From: Pseudomonas sp. Os17
Lineage (GTDB): Bacteria > Pseudomonadota > Gammaproteobacteria > Pseudomonadales > Pseudomonadaceae
Reading direction: 5' to 3'
Assembly: GCF_001547895.1 (NCBI RefSeq)
Contig: NZ_AP014627.1
Location: forward strand, 2,483,501 to 2,547,500
DNA length: 64,000 nucleotides
Shown here: positions 44,254 to 54,140 of the stretch, in pieces
How positions within the stretch are numbered: the stretch's first letter is position 1
Layout: each line of letters begins with the position of its first letter
Position numbers and translations under genes: made by a program
Notes under the pieces: generated by a model
Database searches by the model: none
What the model saw: the letters and a program-made list of their open reading frames with translations, nothing else
Told to the model about the DNA's origin: nothing

Positions 44254-44709
44254 TCAGTGTTGGCTGAACAGCACCAGCTGAAAGTTCAGCAACAGCCCCA
44301 AGGCCACCCCGCCAAACCCCAGCAGCCCGCTTACCAGCGGTTTGCCCGCGGCCCTGTGCGCGGCCAGGAAGCGGGCAATGGCGGCGCCGATCAGCGCACC
44401 CGGAAAATCGAACAGGTAGAACAGCCAGCCCATGCTGTCGATCGGGGAGGTGATCCACAGGCAGAACAGCTGCAGGTGCGCCGCCAGGGCCAGCGCCACG
44501 CCGGTGAACAGCGCCGGGGTAGGGCGGGTGGCCAGCAGCAGTCCGAGAATCAGCCCCTGGGGCAGCCAGTAGGCGGCGAAGTTCTCCAGGAAATAGTCCC
44601 ACTGCGGCAGCGCCCGGCCGGCTGCCAGCGACAGGCCCCAGAGCAGGGCGGCGATGGCCGGCAGGTATTTGAGGGGAGCAGCCGGTACAGCGGGTGAGGA
44701 GGAAGGCAT
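44254..44709 (-). CDS. Small integral membrane protein of unknown function
   Basis: A 151-residue protein with about four hydrophobic spans (KYLPAIAALLWGLSLAAG; AYWLPQGLILGLLLATR; ALFTGVALALAAHLQLFCLWI; GLLGFGGVALGLLLNFQLVLF). No recognised family motif is visible. The ATG at 44709 is the first plausible start after the LysR gene, 32 bases downstream of that gene's stop on the same strand; the ribosome site is weak. A transport or membrane-scaffold role is only a guess. Confidence 0.65.
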   Translation of the reverse strand: MPSSSPAVPAAPLKYLPAIAALLWGLSLAAGRALPQWDYFLENFAAYWLPQGLILGLLLATRPTPALFTGVALALAAHLQLFCLWITSPIDSMGWLFYLFDFPGALIGAAIARFLAAHRAAGKPLVSGLLGFGGVALGLLLNFQLVLFSQH

Positions 44710-44741
44710 TGCAGGGGCTCGCAGTTCAGGGTGGGTCAGCG

Positions 44742-45659
44742 CTACTGGGTGTCGCCGAGAGTGGTCGCGGCAGCGCTGCAGATTTCGTGCACGCACTGGC
44801 GCAGCCAGCGATGGGCCGGGTCGGCCTCCATGCGCGGGTGCCAGAGCAGGGACACCGTCATCTCCGGCAGCGCCACCGGCAGGCTGAAACTGTGCAGGCC
44901 GGCTCGCAGATGACGGGTGTGGTGCTCGGGCACCATGGCGATCAGGTCCGAACCCCGGGCCAGGGCCAGGGCCGCGGAAAAACCGCTGACCAGGGTGATG
45001 ATCTGCCGCTGCCGGCCCAGGGCCTGCAGGGCTTCGTCCAGGCGGCCGTGGTCATGGCCCTGATGGGACACCAGGATGTGCTGGCCGGCCAGGTAGCGGT
45101 CCAGGCTCACCGGGCCGCGGCTCAGGGGATGACCGCTGCGCACCACGCCGATAAAGCGATCGCGGAACAGCGCCCGGGTGCGCAACTCGGGGCTGGTGTC
45201 GCTGGCGATCACCGCGGTTTCCAGATCGACGCTGGCCTCGCGCAGGGGCTGGCTGTCGCGATCGAGCTTGGGCACGAAATGCACCCGCACGCCGGGTGCC
45301 TGCTGCTGCAGGCGGCAGATCAGCGCCGGGCCGAAGTTCTCGACGAAGCCGTCGCGGCTGCGCAGGGTGAAGGTGCGTTGCAGCTGCCCGAGGTCGATCT
45401 GCCGGGCCGGGCGCAGCGCCATCAGGGCCTGCTCCACCAGCGGCCCGACCTGCTGGCGCAGTTCCAGGGCCCGGGGCGTGGGCACCAGCCCGCGTCCGGC
45501 GCGCACCAGCAAGGGATCGCCGGTGACCTGGCGCAGGCGCGACAGGGCCCGGCTCATGGCCGAAGGGCTCAGTTGCAGGCGCTGGGCAGCGCGCGCCACG
45601 CTGCCTTCGCTGAGGAGCGCATCCAGGGTGACGAGCAGATTCAGATCGGGTGTCGACAT
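44742..45659 (-). CDS. LysR-family regulator divergent from an MFS exporter
   Basis: A 305-residue LTTR with N-terminal HTH (LNLLVTLDALLSEGSVARAAQRLQLSPSAMSRALSRLRQ, about 6-45) and a substrate-binding-like effector domain. It resembles the NodD/LeuO-like branch (PDLNLLVTLDALL start). It is divergent from the DHA2-type MFS gene with a 129-base gap, the usual layout of a local regulator and its target. The inducer is unknown. Confidence 0.9.
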   Translation of the reverse strand: MSTPDLNLLVTLDALLSEGSVARAAQRLQLSPSAMSRALSRLRQVTGDPLLVRAGRGLVPTPRALELRQQVGPLVEQALMALRPARQIDLGQLQRTFTLRSRDGFVENFGPALICRLQQQAPGVRVHFVPKLDRDSQPLREASVDLETAVIASDTSPELRTRALFRDRFIGVVRSGHPLSRGPVSLDRYLAGQHILVSHQGHDHGRLDEALQALGRQRQIITLVSGFSAALALARGSDLIAMVPEHHTRHLRAGLHSFSLPVALPEMTVSLLWHPRMEADPAHRWLRQCVHEICSAAATTLGDTQ

Positions 45660-45788
45660 GGGCGGAATCTAGCACAGGGCGCTCGCTGACATGGCGTTAC
45701 GTGCATTCATTCAGTGCAATTGCTGCGTCTTCCGCCTGCTCGGGCCGGGGCATAGGCTGCCGGGCAATGCCTTGAAGGAGTCCGTGCA

Positions 45789-47225
45789 ATGTCCCGTCCC
45801 GAATCCAATCTTCCCGCGCTTGAGCCCCGGGCGCGCCTGGCCCTGGCCAGCCTGTCGCTGACGATGCTGATGCCGTCGCTGGACAGCAGCATTGCCAATG
45901 CCGCGCTGCCGGCGCTGGCCGAGGTGTTCGCCGCCTCCTTCCAGCAGGTGCAGTGGATCGTCCTCGCCTACCTGTTGGTGATGACCAGCCTGATTGCCGG
46001 CGCCGGGCGCCTGGGCGACCTGCTGGGGCGACGGCGCCTGCTGCTGGGCGGGATCGTCCTGTTCACCCTGGCTTCCCTGGGCTGCGCGCTGGCCCCCGGC
46101 CTGGGTTGGCTGCTGGCGGGCCGAGCCCTGCAGGGGCTGGGGGCGGCGCTGATGCTGGCCTTGAGCATGGCCCTGGTGGGGGATGCCTTGCCCAAGGCGC
46201 GCACCGGTGCGGCCATGGGCCTGTTGGGCAGCCTGTCGGCCCTGGGCACCACCCTGGGCCCGTCCCTGGGCGGTCTGTTGCTGGCCGGTGGCGGCTGGCG
46301 CTGGATGTTTCTGGTCAATGTGCCGTTGGGACTGCTGGCGCTGGGGCTGGCCTGGCGCAGTCTGCCGCGGGATCGCCGGTCAGCCTCGGTCGCCGGCTTC
46401 GACCTGGCCGGCACCGTGCTCCTGGCCCTGAGCCTGGGGGCCTATGCCCTGGCCCTGACCTTGGGCGAACGGCCCTGGGCTGTACAGAACCTGGGGCTGC
46501 TGCTGGTGGCGGCGCTGGGAGGCGGGCTGCTGATGCGGGTCGAGCGCCGGGCCGCTGCGCCGCTGTTGCAGCCGGCCCTGCTGCGCCGACCGGTCTTGCG
46601 CAGCGGCCTGATCGGCAGCCTGCTGGTGTCCACGGTGATCATGACCACCCTGGTGGTCGGGCCTTTCTATCTGTCCCGCGGGCTGGGTCTGGACCCCGCC
46701 CGGGTGGGGCTGTGCCTGTCCCTGGGACCGCTGGTGGCGGCCCTCGCCGGAGTGCCCGCCGGGCGCCTGGTGGATCGCTACGGCGCTCGCCCACTGTGCC
46801 GCCTGGGGTTGCTGGGACTGTTCGCCGGCTGCAGCCTGCTGGCCCTGTTGCCCAGCCATCTGGGGCTGGCGGGTTACCTGCTGCCCATCGCCCTGGTCAC
46901 CGCCGGCTATGCGCTGTTCCAGGCGGCCAACAACAGCCTGGTGATGCTCGATGCAGCGCCTGCGCAGCGGGGATTGACGGCAGGCTTGCTGAGCCTGTCG
47001 CGCCATCTCGGGCTGATCAGCGGCGTGGCCGCCATGGGGGCGTTGTTCGCCTGGGTGGCGCGAGCGCCAACCGCTGCTGGGGCCAGCGTCGAGGCGGTCG
47101 TCAGCGGCATGCACTGGACCTACGGCGTGGCGGCGCTGCTGACCCTGTCGGCCCTGGCCATCGCCTGCTCCGACCGGCTGTCAGGGCGGCTCGACGACGC
47201 TTGTCGGGCGCCGCGCCCGAGCTAG
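45789..47225 (+). CDS. MFS multidrug-type transporter, DHA2 (14-TM) family
   Basis: A 478-residue transporter. The N-terminal part has LMPSLDSSIANAALPALAEVFAASFQQVQWIVLAYLLV, the D-x-x-I-x-N-x-A-L-P motif of EmrB/QacA exporters, then the loop motif AGRLGDLLGRRRLLLGG. Motif C appears as LGTTLGPSLGGLLL. About 14 hydrophobic spans fit DHA2. A ribosome site (AAGGAG) precedes the ATG. It is probably a drug or metabolite exporter controlled by the divergent LysR protein. Confidence 0.9.
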   Translation: MSRPESNLPALEPRARLALASLSLTMLMPSLDSSIANAALPALAEVFAASFQQVQWIVLAYLLVMTSLIAGAGRLGDLLGRRRLLLGGIVLFTLASLGCALAPGLGWLLAGRALQGLGAALMLALSMALVGDALPKARTGAAMGLLGSLSALGTTLGPSLGGLLLAGGGWRWMFLVNVPLGLLALGLAWRSLPRDRRSASVAGFDLAGTVLLALSLGAYALALTLGERPWAVQNLGLLLVAALGGGLLMRVERRAAAPLLQPALLRRPVLRSGLIGSLLVSTVIMTTLVVGPFYLSRGLGLDPARVGLCLSLGPLVAALAGVPAGRLVDRYGARPLCRLGLLGLFAGCSLLALLPSHLGLAGYLLPIALVTAGYALFQAANNSLVMLDAAPAQRGLTAGLLSLSRHLGLISGVAAMGALFAWVARAPTAAGASVEAVVSGMHWTYGVAALLTLSALAIACSDRLSGRLDDACRAPRPS

Positions 47226-47262
47226 GCTTTGCCTGCACACCCCCACCAAGGAGCAGGTCATC

Positions 47263-48990
47263 GTGAGCACCCTTCGTACTCCTTCCTTAGGCCCGATCGT
47301 CGGGCACACCACCGACACTTCTTGCCGTTTATGGATCGCCGCGTCCGATGCCCTGGACGAGAAGGGCGTGGCGGAGGACATCCGTACCATCGGCGTCATT
47401 GGCGTGGTGAGCAGCAACGGCCGGGTCGCGGCGGACAACATCTTCTACTTTCGCTTGCGGCGTGAGTACCACCGCACCGGCACCTTCAATCTCGGGGTCG
47501 ACACCAGCCTGTGGGGCAACGAGGCCGCGCGCAAGCAGCTCAAGCCCTTTGTGCTGACGCCGGGCACCCGTTACCGGGTGCGCATGGCCTCGCTCAACGT
47601 CGATGACGCCGGCAACAACGATGACGACGTGTCCAGCGAGTCGGTGGTGCAGCGCCTGCCCGATCCCGGGGCCTGGGCCAATGACTTGAACCGCAGCGGG
47701 GCCGACAAGATGTACGTCGAGGCCGAGTTCACCACTCGGGCCAGTGCGGTGCCCGGCCAGGCATCGGCCCTGAGCTTCCTGCTGGGCTCCTGCCGCTACC
47801 CGGGGCTGCTGTGGAAACGCAAGAACTCCGACACGATCTTCGGGCCGATGCAGAGCGAACACGCCGATGCGCAGATGGTGCTGATGGTCGGCGACCAGAT
47901 CTACGCCGACCTGTTCAACCGCCTGGTGCCGGTGGGGCTGGCGGACACCTTCGAGGAGTTCGAGGAGCGCTACCACAGCGCCTTTGGCTCACCGAACATC
48001 CGCCAACTGCTGGCCCACATGCCCACCTACATGATCCTTGACGACCACGAGATCGAGGACAACTGGACCCAGGATCGGATCCGCAAGGACCGTGACAAGC
48101 GCCTGCTGTTCAACCTCGCCATGGGCGCCTACATGAGCTACCAGTGGAGTCATGGGCCACGCTTCGCCGACAGCTATGTCCATGGCCGGGCCATGACCGG
48201 TGACGACAAGTACCTGCAGCAGTTGCAGACCAACCAGCTGTTCTATGACTTCTCCTGTGGCCACTACCCGTTCTTCGTCCTCGACACCCGGACCCAGCGC
48301 TTTCTCGACGATGTGCCGGACGCCCTGGACGACAACCACCTGCTGGGCCGTCCCTCGCTGCACCCCAGCGAACCGGGTCAGCTCGACCGGCTGTGTGCCT
48401 GGCTGCGGCACATGCAGGAGGATCGGGGCAACGTGCCCAAGTTCGTGGTCACTTCCAGCGTCTTCGTGCCCAACGGTGTGGATACCGTGGGCACAGACCC
48501 TGATGCCGTGCGCCACAAGAACGACAGTGACGCCTGGTCGGCTTTCCCCACCACGCGCCGCACCGTGCTGGAAACCCTGGTCGAGCATCAGGTGCAGAAC
48601 GTGGTGTTCCTTTCCGGGGACATTCACTGCTCGAACATTTCCCGCTTGCAGTTCAGCGCCGCGGGTCAGGGGTTGAAGTGCTTCGCGGTCACCTCGTCGG
48701 CGTTCTACTGGCCCTTTCCCTTTGCCGACGGCGATCCGGCCGGGTACGTGCACGACTCGACGGCACCGCAGACGCCCGATAGCTTTGCGCTCTTCGACGG
48801 TACGCAGACCATGGACTACCACACCTGGGCCTTCACCCAGGCGGACAACTTTGCCCGCCTGGACGTGAAACCCGATCACGCTCAACTGGTGGTGCAGTTC
48901 TACGGTGCCGACGGCGAGCCACTGGTGACCCGCAAGCAGGACGACAGCGTGGACAACCAGCCGCAACGGCTGCAGCTGGAGCCCTGGTAG
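47263..48990 (+). CDS. PhoD-like metallophosphatase
   Basis: A 575-residue protein of the alkaline phosphatase D type. Calcineurin-like metal motifs are present: LGSCRYPG, VLMVGDQIYAD (metal-binding Asp), YMILDDHEIEDNWT (DDHE motif) and NVVFLSGDIHCSN (GDxH). The N-terminal part is a beta-rich PhoD N-domain. The GTG start follows AAGGAG, and there is no obvious signal peptide or Tat motif. It probably hydrolyses phosphodiesters or monoesters; cytoplasmic unless exported in some unseen way. Confidence 0.87.
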   Translation: MSTLRTPSLGPIVGHTTDTSCRLWIAASDALDEKGVAEDIRTIGVIGVVSSNGRVAADNIFYFRLRREYHRTGTFNLGVDTSLWGNEAARKQLKPFVLTPGTRYRVRMASLNVDDAGNNDDDVSSESVVQRLPDPGAWANDLNRSGADKMYVEAEFTTRASAVPGQASALSFLLGSCRYPGLLWKRKNSDTIFGPMQSEHADAQMVLMVGDQIYADLFNRLVPVGLADTFEEFEERYHSAFGSPNIRQLLAHMPTYMILDDHEIEDNWTQDRIRKDRDKRLLFNLAMGAYMSYQWSHGPRFADSYVHGRAMTGDDKYLQQLQTNQLFYDFSCGHYPFFVLDTRTQRFLDDVPDALDDNHLLGRPSLHPSEPGQLDRLCAWLRHMQEDRGNVPKFVVTSSVFVPNGVDTVGTDPDAVRHKNDSDAWSAFPTTRRTVLETLVEHQVQNVVFLSGDIHCSNISRLQFSAAGQGLKCFAVTSSAFYWPFPFADGDPAGYVHDSTAPQTPDSFALFDGTQTMDYHTWAFTQADNFARLDVKPDHAQLVVQFYGADGEPLVTRKQDDSVDNQPQRLQLEPW

Positions 48991-48997
48991 CGGGGCG

Positions 48998-50230
48998 TTA
49001 CAGCCCCAGTTCCAGCGCCAGCAGGTCCGCCAGGGGCTGGCGCCGGCGAATCAGCCGTGGCTGGCCGTTGGCGAACAGCACTTCCGGCAGCAGCGGCCGG
49101 CTGTTGTAGTTGGAGGACATGCTGGCGCCGTAGGCGCCGGTGTCGTGCAGCACCAGCAGGTCGCCAACCCGGGCCTGGGGCAGCAGGCGCGGGGTCAGGC
49201 ATTCGTCATCCTGGGTGAAGATGTCGCCGGACTCGCACAGCGGACCGCCGACCACGGTCAGTTGCTGCGGGCGGTCCACCGCCTGGCCGGCGGCGTCCAG
49301 CAGGCTCATGCCGTGGTAGGCGCCGTACATGGCCGGGCGCATCAGGTCGTTGAAACCGGTGTCCACCAGCACGAAGTGGTGCTGGCCGGCGGTTTTCACC
49401 ACCCGCACTTCGCTGACCAGGCAGCCGGCCTCGGCCACCAGGAAGCGCCCGGGTTCGATCTCCATGCGCACGCCGTGGCCCAGGTAGGCCTCGATCTCCT
49501 GGCGCGCGACCTTCCAGGCATTGGCGTAGCGCTGCACGTCCACCGGGGTGTCACCGTCGCGGTAGGGGGTAGACAGGCCGCCGCCGATGGAAAAGGCCTC
49601 GATGTCGTGGTCCAGGGATTTCACCGCCGTCACCATGGCCGCGCCCACTTGCTCCAGGTGGTCGTAATCGACCCCGGAGCCGATGTGCATGTGCAGGCCC
49701 ACCAGGTGGAGGCCGTGTTGGCGGATCACCGCCAGGGCCTCGCCGACCTGGTCGTGCCAGATGCCGTGCTTGCTGTTCTCGCCGCCGGTGTTGGTCTTGC
49801 GGCTGTGACCGTGGCCGAAGCCCGGGTTGATCCGCAGCCACACCCGATGCCCCGGGGACTGCTCCCCGAGCTGGCGCAGCATGTCGATCGAGCCGGCGTT
49901 GACTTCCACTTGCAGCTCCACCACGCGCTTGAGGGTGGCCTCGTCGAACAGGTCGCAGGTGAAGACGATACCGGCCTCCACCGGGCTGAAGCCGGCCAGC
50001 AGGGCACGCTCGATTTCCCCCAGGGAGACGGCATCGACCCGCACCCCGGCTTCGCGGATCAGGCGCAGCAGGTGCAGGTTGGACGAGGCCTTCTGGGCGT
50101 AGCGCACCACGTCGAAGGCCTGCAATTGGGCGATGCGCGCCTGGATGGTGGCGGCGTCGTAGCACCACAGCGGAGTGCCATATTGACGGGCGGCGGCAGC
50201 GAGTTGAGCGGGGGCGAAGGGTATGGCCAT
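48998..50230 (-). CDS. lysA: Diaminopimelate decarboxylase
   Basis: Makes lysine from meso-diaminopimelate with PLP. In the 410-residue protein the PLP-binding lysine is in VVRYAQKASSN. GGGLSTPYRDG is the glycine-rich phosphate loop, and CESGDIF contains the active-site Cys from the partner subunit. IGSGVDYDHLEQVGAAM is also typical. It is divergent from a LysR-family gene with a 129-base gap, the classical lysA/lysR layout. It may be a second lysA if one sits near dapF elsewhere. Confidence 0.9.
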   Translation of the reverse strand: MAIPFAPAQLAAAARQYGTPLWCYDAATIQARIAQLQAFDVVRYAQKASSNLHLLRLIREAGVRVDAVSLGEIERALLAGFSPVEAGIVFTCDLFDEATLKRVVELQVEVNAGSIDMLRQLGEQSPGHRVWLRINPGFGHGHSRKTNTGGENSKHGIWHDQVGEALAVIRQHGLHLVGLHMHIGSGVDYDHLEQVGAAMVTAVKSLDHDIEAFSIGGGLSTPYRDGDTPVDVQRYANAWKVARQEIEAYLGHGVRMEIEPGRFLVAEAGCLVSEVRVVKTAGQHHFVLVDTGFNDLMRPAMYGAYHGMSLLDAAGQAVDRPQQLTVVGGPLCESGDIFTQDDECLTPRLLPQARVGDLLVLHDTGAYGASMSSNYNSRPLLPEVLFANGQPRLIRRRQPLADLLALELGL

Positions 50231-50359
50231 GGCGATTGCAATCTGTGGTCAGTGAGAGTGGTTGCAGCATGCCGATGATTGGCTATTCAATAAAATATCT
50301 ATTCTTTGTTGGTTGATTCATATTTGATATGGACTGGTTGATCGAACGAGCCTCTGTTG

Positions 50360-51283
50360 ATGGACATCTCCCTGCGCCATATCGAAGTCTTCCGCGCCAT
50401 CATGCAGGCCGGCAGCGTCACCGGTGCTGCACGCTTGCTGTTTACCTCGCAACCCACGGTCAGCCGCGAACTGGCGCGGCTGGAAAGCCTTTCCGGGCTG
50501 CGCCTGTTCGACCGCGAAGGCGGGCGCCTGCTGCCCACGGCCCAGGCCCTGCTGTTGCTGGAAGAAGTGGAGCGGGCCTATGTGGGGCTGGAGCGGATCA
50601 ACAGCGTGGCCCAGTCGATCCGCCGTTTCGAACACGGCCAGTTGAGCCTGAGCTGCCTGCCGCTGTTCTCCCAGACCCTACTGCCCCGAGTGTGCAAGCG
50701 CTTTTTGCAACAGCATCCGGGGATCGGCCTGAGCATCACCGCCCAGGAGTCGCCGCTGCTGGAAGAATCCCTCAGCGCCCAGCGCCATGACTTGGGCCTG
50801 ACCGAAAGCGAGCACCTGCCCCGGGGCACCCAGGGCGAGTTGCTGTTCTGCGCCGACATGGTCTGCATCCTCGCCGACCACCATCCGCTGCTGGCCAAGC
50901 CACGGCTGGCGCTGGAGGACTTTCGCGGCCAGGACTTCATCAACCTCTCGGGCCTGGATATCTACCGGCAGACCCTGGACGAGCACTTTCGCCAGGCCGG
51001 GGTCGATCGCCGGGTGGTGGTGGAAACCACCAACGCCGCCTCGGTGTGCGCCATGGTGCGGCAGACACTCGGGGTATCGATCATCAACCCCTTGAGCGCC
51101 ATGGAGGAGGTCGGGCGCGGTCTGGCGATCCGGCCGCTGGAGTTTTCGGTGCCGTACCGGGTGATGCTGATCCGCCCGGATTACCGGCCGTCATCGAGTT
51201 TTGTCGAGGGGTTCTGCGAGTCGTTGCGGGGCGAGGCGGGGCGTCTGGATGAGCAGTTGAGCAGGCTGGTGCAAGCGCTGTAA
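50360..51283 (+). CDS. lysR: LysR regulator next to lysA
   Basis: A 307-residue LTTR with HTH MDISLRHIEVFRAIMQAGSVTGAARLLFTSQPTVSRELARLE, close in style to E. coli LysR. The ATG at 50360 is preceded by an in-frame TTG; the ATG is preferred. It is divergent from lysA, where LysR normally activates lysA in response to diaminopimelate. The intergenic region is AT-rich (AATAAAATATCTATTC near 50288), a likely shared promoter and operator. Confidence 0.87.
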   Translation: MDISLRHIEVFRAIMQAGSVTGAARLLFTSQPTVSRELARLESLSGLRLFDREGGRLLPTAQALLLLEEVERAYVGLERINSVAQSIRRFEHGQLSLSCLPLFSQTLLPRVCKRFLQQHPGIGLSITAQESPLLEESLSAQRHDLGLTESEHLPRGTQGELLFCADMVCILADHHPLLAKPRLALEDFRGQDFINLSGLDIYRQTLDEHFRQAGVDRRVVVETTNAASVCAMVRQTLGVSIINPLSAMEEVGRGLAIRPLEFSVPYRVMLIRPDYRPSSSFVEGFCESLRGEAGRLDEQLSRLVQAL

Positions 51284-51339
51284 CTGCAACAGCGCCTCTG
51301 GTGTGGGAGGGAGCAAGCTCCCTCGCCACGGAGGAAGCG

Positions 51340-52518
51340 TTAGCGTTCGATGGCCAGTGCCACGCCCTGGCCGCCGCCGATGCACAGGGTCGCCAGGCCT
51401 TTCTTGGCATCGCGCTTGAGCATTTCATGCAGCAGGGTCACCAGCACCCGGCAGCCCGACGCGCCAATCGGGTGGCCGATGGCAATCGCGCCGCCGTTGA
51501 CGTTGACCTTGCTCGCATCCCATTCCAGCTCCTTGCCGACCGACAGCGATTGCGCGGCGAAGGCTTCGTTGGCTTCGATCAGGTCCAGCTGGTCCAGGGT
51601 CCAGCCGGCCTTGTCCAGGCAGCGGCGGGTGGCCGACACCGGGCCGATGCCCATGATCGCCGGGTCGACCCCGGCGTTGGCGTAGGCGGCGATCCGGGCC
51701 AGTACCGGCAGGCCCAGGGCGCGAGCCTTGCTGGCGCTCATCAGCAGCACTGCGGCGGCGCCATCGTTCAGCGACGAGGCGTTGCCGGCGGTCACCGTGC
51801 CGTCTTTCTTGAACGCCGGCTTGAGCTTGGCCAGGGCCTCGGCGGTGGTGCCGGGGCGCGGTTGTTCGTCGGTGGCGAAGCTCAGCGGCTCGCCCTTGCG
51901 CTGGGGAATCAGGATCGGGGTGATCTCGTCGACAAAACGCCCGGCCTCGATGGCGGCCACGGCTTTTTGCTGGGACGCGGCGGCGAAGGCGTCCTGGGCT
52001 TCACGGCTGATGGCGTATTTGTCCACCAGGTTCTCGGCGGTGATGCCCATGTGGTAGTCGTTGAAGGCGTCCCACAGGCCGTCGCTGATCATGGTATCGA
52101 TCATCGGGCTGTGGCCCATGCGCAGGCCGGTGCGGGCGCCGGGCAGCACGTAGTTGGACAGGCTCATGTTTTCCTGGCCGCCGGCGATCATCACCTCGGC
52201 ATCGCCGCAGCGGATGGCCTGGGCGGCCAGGTGCAGGGCCTTGAGGCCCGAGCCGCAGACCTTGTTCAGGGTCATGGCGGGCACGGCGTGGGGCAGGCCG
52301 GCCTTGATCGCGGCCTGGCGCGCGGGGTTCTGCCCGGCGCCGGCGGTGAGCACCTGGCCCATGATCACTTCGTCGACCTGGGCCGGGTCGATGCCGGTCT
52401 GGGCCAGCAGCTGGCGGATCACCGCGGCGCCCAGGTCAACGGCGGGAATGCCCGCCAGGGAGCCCTGGAAACTGCCCACGGCGGTACGGGTGGCGGCAAC
52501 GATGACGACGTCTTGCAT
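51340..52518 (-). CDS. atoB: Acetyl-CoA acetyltransferase (thiolase)
   Basis: A 392-residue thiolase that cleaves or forms acetoacetyl-CoA. Catalytic Cys in [11 protein letters not shown], the active-site [17 protein letters not shown] with its His, and Cys in [10 protein letters not shown] are present. It is the last gene of a CoA-transferase A-B-thiolase operon. This fits conversion of a 3-oxoacid to a CoA ester and thiolytic cleavage. The order matches the dhcA-dhcB-atoB set of P. aeruginosa carnitine catabolism as I remember it. Confidence 0.93.
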   Translation of the reverse strand: MQDVVIVAATRTAVGSFQGSLAGIPAVDLGAAVIRQLLAQTGIDPAQVDEVIMGQVLTAGAGQNPARQAAIKAGLPHAVPAMTLNKVCGSGLKALHLAAQAIRCGDAEVMIAGGQENMSLSNYVLPGARTGLRMGHSPMIDTMISDGLWDAFNDYHMGITAENLVDKYAISREAQDAFAAASQQKAVAAIEAGRFVDEITPILIPQRKGEPLSFATDEQPRPGTTAEALAKLKPAFKKDGTVTAGNASSLNDGAAAVLLMSASKARALGLPVLARIAAYANAGVDPAIMGIGPVSATRRCLDKAGWTLDQLDLIEANEAFAAQSLSVGKELEWDASKVNVNGGAIAIGHPIGASGCRVLVTLLHEMLKRDAKKGLATLCIGGGQGVALAIER

Positions 52519-52529
52519 GTTGGGGCTCC

Positions 52530-53189
52530 TCAGGCGAACTGCATTTCAGGCACGTGGTCCGGCACGATCAGCTTGCCGGCGGTCTTGCTGACGATTTCCT
52601 CGACGCTGACCCCGGGGGCGCGCTCCTTGAGGATGAAGGCGCCGTTCTCGATCTCCAGGTAGGCCAGGTCGGTGAGCACGCGCTTGATGCACTGGGCGCC
52701 GGTCAGCGGCAGGCTGCAGCGGTTCAGCAGCTTGGATTCGCCGTCTTTCGAGGCGTGGGTCATGGTCACGATGATGTTCTCGGCACCGGCCACCAGGTCC
52801 ATGGCGCCGCCCATGCCCTTGACCAGCTTGCCGGGGATCATCCACGAGGCGATGTTGCCCTGCACGTCCACCTCGAAGGCGCCGAGCACGGTGAGGTCGA
52901 TATGCCCGCCGCGGATCATCGCGAAGGATTCGGCGGAAGAGAAGATCGAGGCGCCGATGCGCGCGGTGACCGTCTGCTTGCCGGCGTTGATCATGTCGGC
53001 GTCGACCTGGTCTTCGGTAGGGAAGGCGCCCATGCCGAGCAGGCCGTTTTCCGACTGCAGCATGACTTCCATGCCTTCGGGGATGTAGTTGGCCACCAGG
53101 GTCGGGATGCCGATGCCGAGGTTGACGTAGAAGCCGTCCTGCAGTTCGCGGGCGACGCGCTGAGCCATTTGTTCGCGGGTAAGAGCCAT
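52530..53189 (-). CDS. dhcB: 3-oxoacid (dehydrocarnitine-type) CoA-transferase subunit B
   Basis: A 219-residue beta subunit of family I CoA-transferases. The CoA-accepting glutamate is in [25 protein letters not shown] is the N-terminal loop, and [29 protein letters not shown] is conserved. Eleven bases separate it from the thiolase. The family is secure; the choice between acetoacetate (AtoA/ScoB) and dehydrocarnitine (DhcB) rests on synteny only, so the symbol is provisional. Confidence 0.85.
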   Translation of the reverse strand: MALTREQMAQRVARELQDGFYVNLGIGIPTLVANYIPEGMEVMLQSENGLLGMGAFPTEDQVDADMINAGKQTVTARIGASIFSSAESFAMIRGGHIDLTVLGAFEVDVQGNIASWMIPGKLVKGMGGAMDLVAGAENIIVTMTHASKDGESKLLNRCSLPLTGAQCIKRVLTDLAYLEIENGAFILKERAPGVSVEEIVSKTAGKLIVPDHVPEMQFA

Positions 53190-53226
53190 TTTGGTTGTCC
53201 TTGTTAGTCGGGCTGGGGAAGGGCGA

Positions 53227-53925
53227 TCACTTGCGCACGGTGCGCTGTTCGATGCGCTTCTCGAAGGTGCCGCAGATGACCCGGTCGACGTAGATGCCGG
53301 GGGTGTGGATCTGCGTCGGGTCCAGCTCGCCCGGCTCGACGATTTCTTCCACTTCGACCACGGTGATCTTGCCGGCGGTGGCCGCCAGGGGGTTGAAGTT
53401 CTGTGCGGTGTGGCGATAGATCACGTTGCCGAAATGGTCGGCCTTCCAGCCCTTGACGATGGCGAAGTCACCGGTGATGGACTCTTCCATCAGGTAGGTG
53501 CGGCCCTTGAATTCACGGGTTTCCTTGCCTTCGGCCACCGGGGTGCCGACGCCGGTGGCGGTGAAGAAGGCCGGGATGCCGGCGCCGCCAGCGCGCATTT
53601 TTTCCGCCAGGGTGCCTTGGGGGGTCAGCACCACTTCGATCTCGCCGCTGAGCAGCTGTTTCTCGAACAGGGCGTTTTCACCCACATAGGAAGCGACCAC
53701 CTTGCTGATCTGGCGGTCTTCCAGCAGCACCCCCAGGCCGAAACCGTCGACCCCGCAGTTGTTCGACACCACCGTCAGGTCGCGGGTGCCGCGGCGCTTG
53801 ATCTCGGCGATCAGGTTCTCGGGGATACCGCACAGGCCGAAGCCGCCGGCGATCACGGTCATGCCGTCTTGCAGACCTTCCAGGGCTTCCTCGTAGGACG
53901 CCACACGCTTATCGAAACCTGCCAT
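53227..53925 (-). CDS. dhcA: 3-oxoacid (dehydrocarnitine-type) CoA-transferase subunit A
   Basis: A 232-residue alpha subunit with [37 protein letters not shown] and [19 protein letters not shown], the family's CoA-binding regions. The ATG at 53925 is preferred: AGAGG is 9 bases upstream, whereas the ATG at 53934 abuts that ribosome site. It heads the operon A-B-thiolase and is divergent from a LysR gene. As with subunit B, the dhc name is provisional (scoA/atoD also fit). Confidence 0.85.
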   Translation of the reverse strand: MAGFDKRVASYEEALEGLQDGMTVIAGGFGLCGIPENLIAEIKRRGTRDLTVVSNNCGVDGFGLGVLLEDRQISKVVASYVGENALFEKQLLSGEIEVVLTPQGTLAEKMRAGGAGIPAFFTATGVGTPVAEGKETREFKGRTYLMEESITGDFAIVKGWKADHFGNVIYRHTAQNFNPLAATAGKITVVEVEEIVEPGELDPTQIHTPGIYVDRVICGTFEKRIEQRTVRK

Positions 53926-54046
53926 TTGCACCATCCTCTTTCTTGTTCGTTGGCGGCTGGCCAGCCGTTTGCGGATCAGTGTTGCGCTGCGGGATTGATT
54001 TGTTAAGTTGATTTTTAAGGTTGATTGATTTTAAAAGCAGCATAAT

Positions 54047-54120
54047 CAGCTGCAAGCTGCAAGCTGCAAGCTGCAAGCTCCAGGCTACAAGCTTGCGGCT
54101 TGAAGCTTATAGCTTGCCGC
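54047..54120. repeat. 7-bp tandem repeat (AAGCTGC)n with degenerate tail
   Basis: About four to five copies of AGCTGCA-type 7-mers (54047-54079) run into looser CAAGCTTGCGGCTTGAAGCTTATAGCTTGC units. The array lies just upstream of the LysR start at 54141, in the divergent promoter region with dhcA. It looks like the inverted relative of the GCTTGTT array near 18.2 kb. Copy-number change here could alter promoter spacing. Confidence 0.8.
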
Positions 54121-54140
54121 TGCCCTCCCGAGGATGAGAG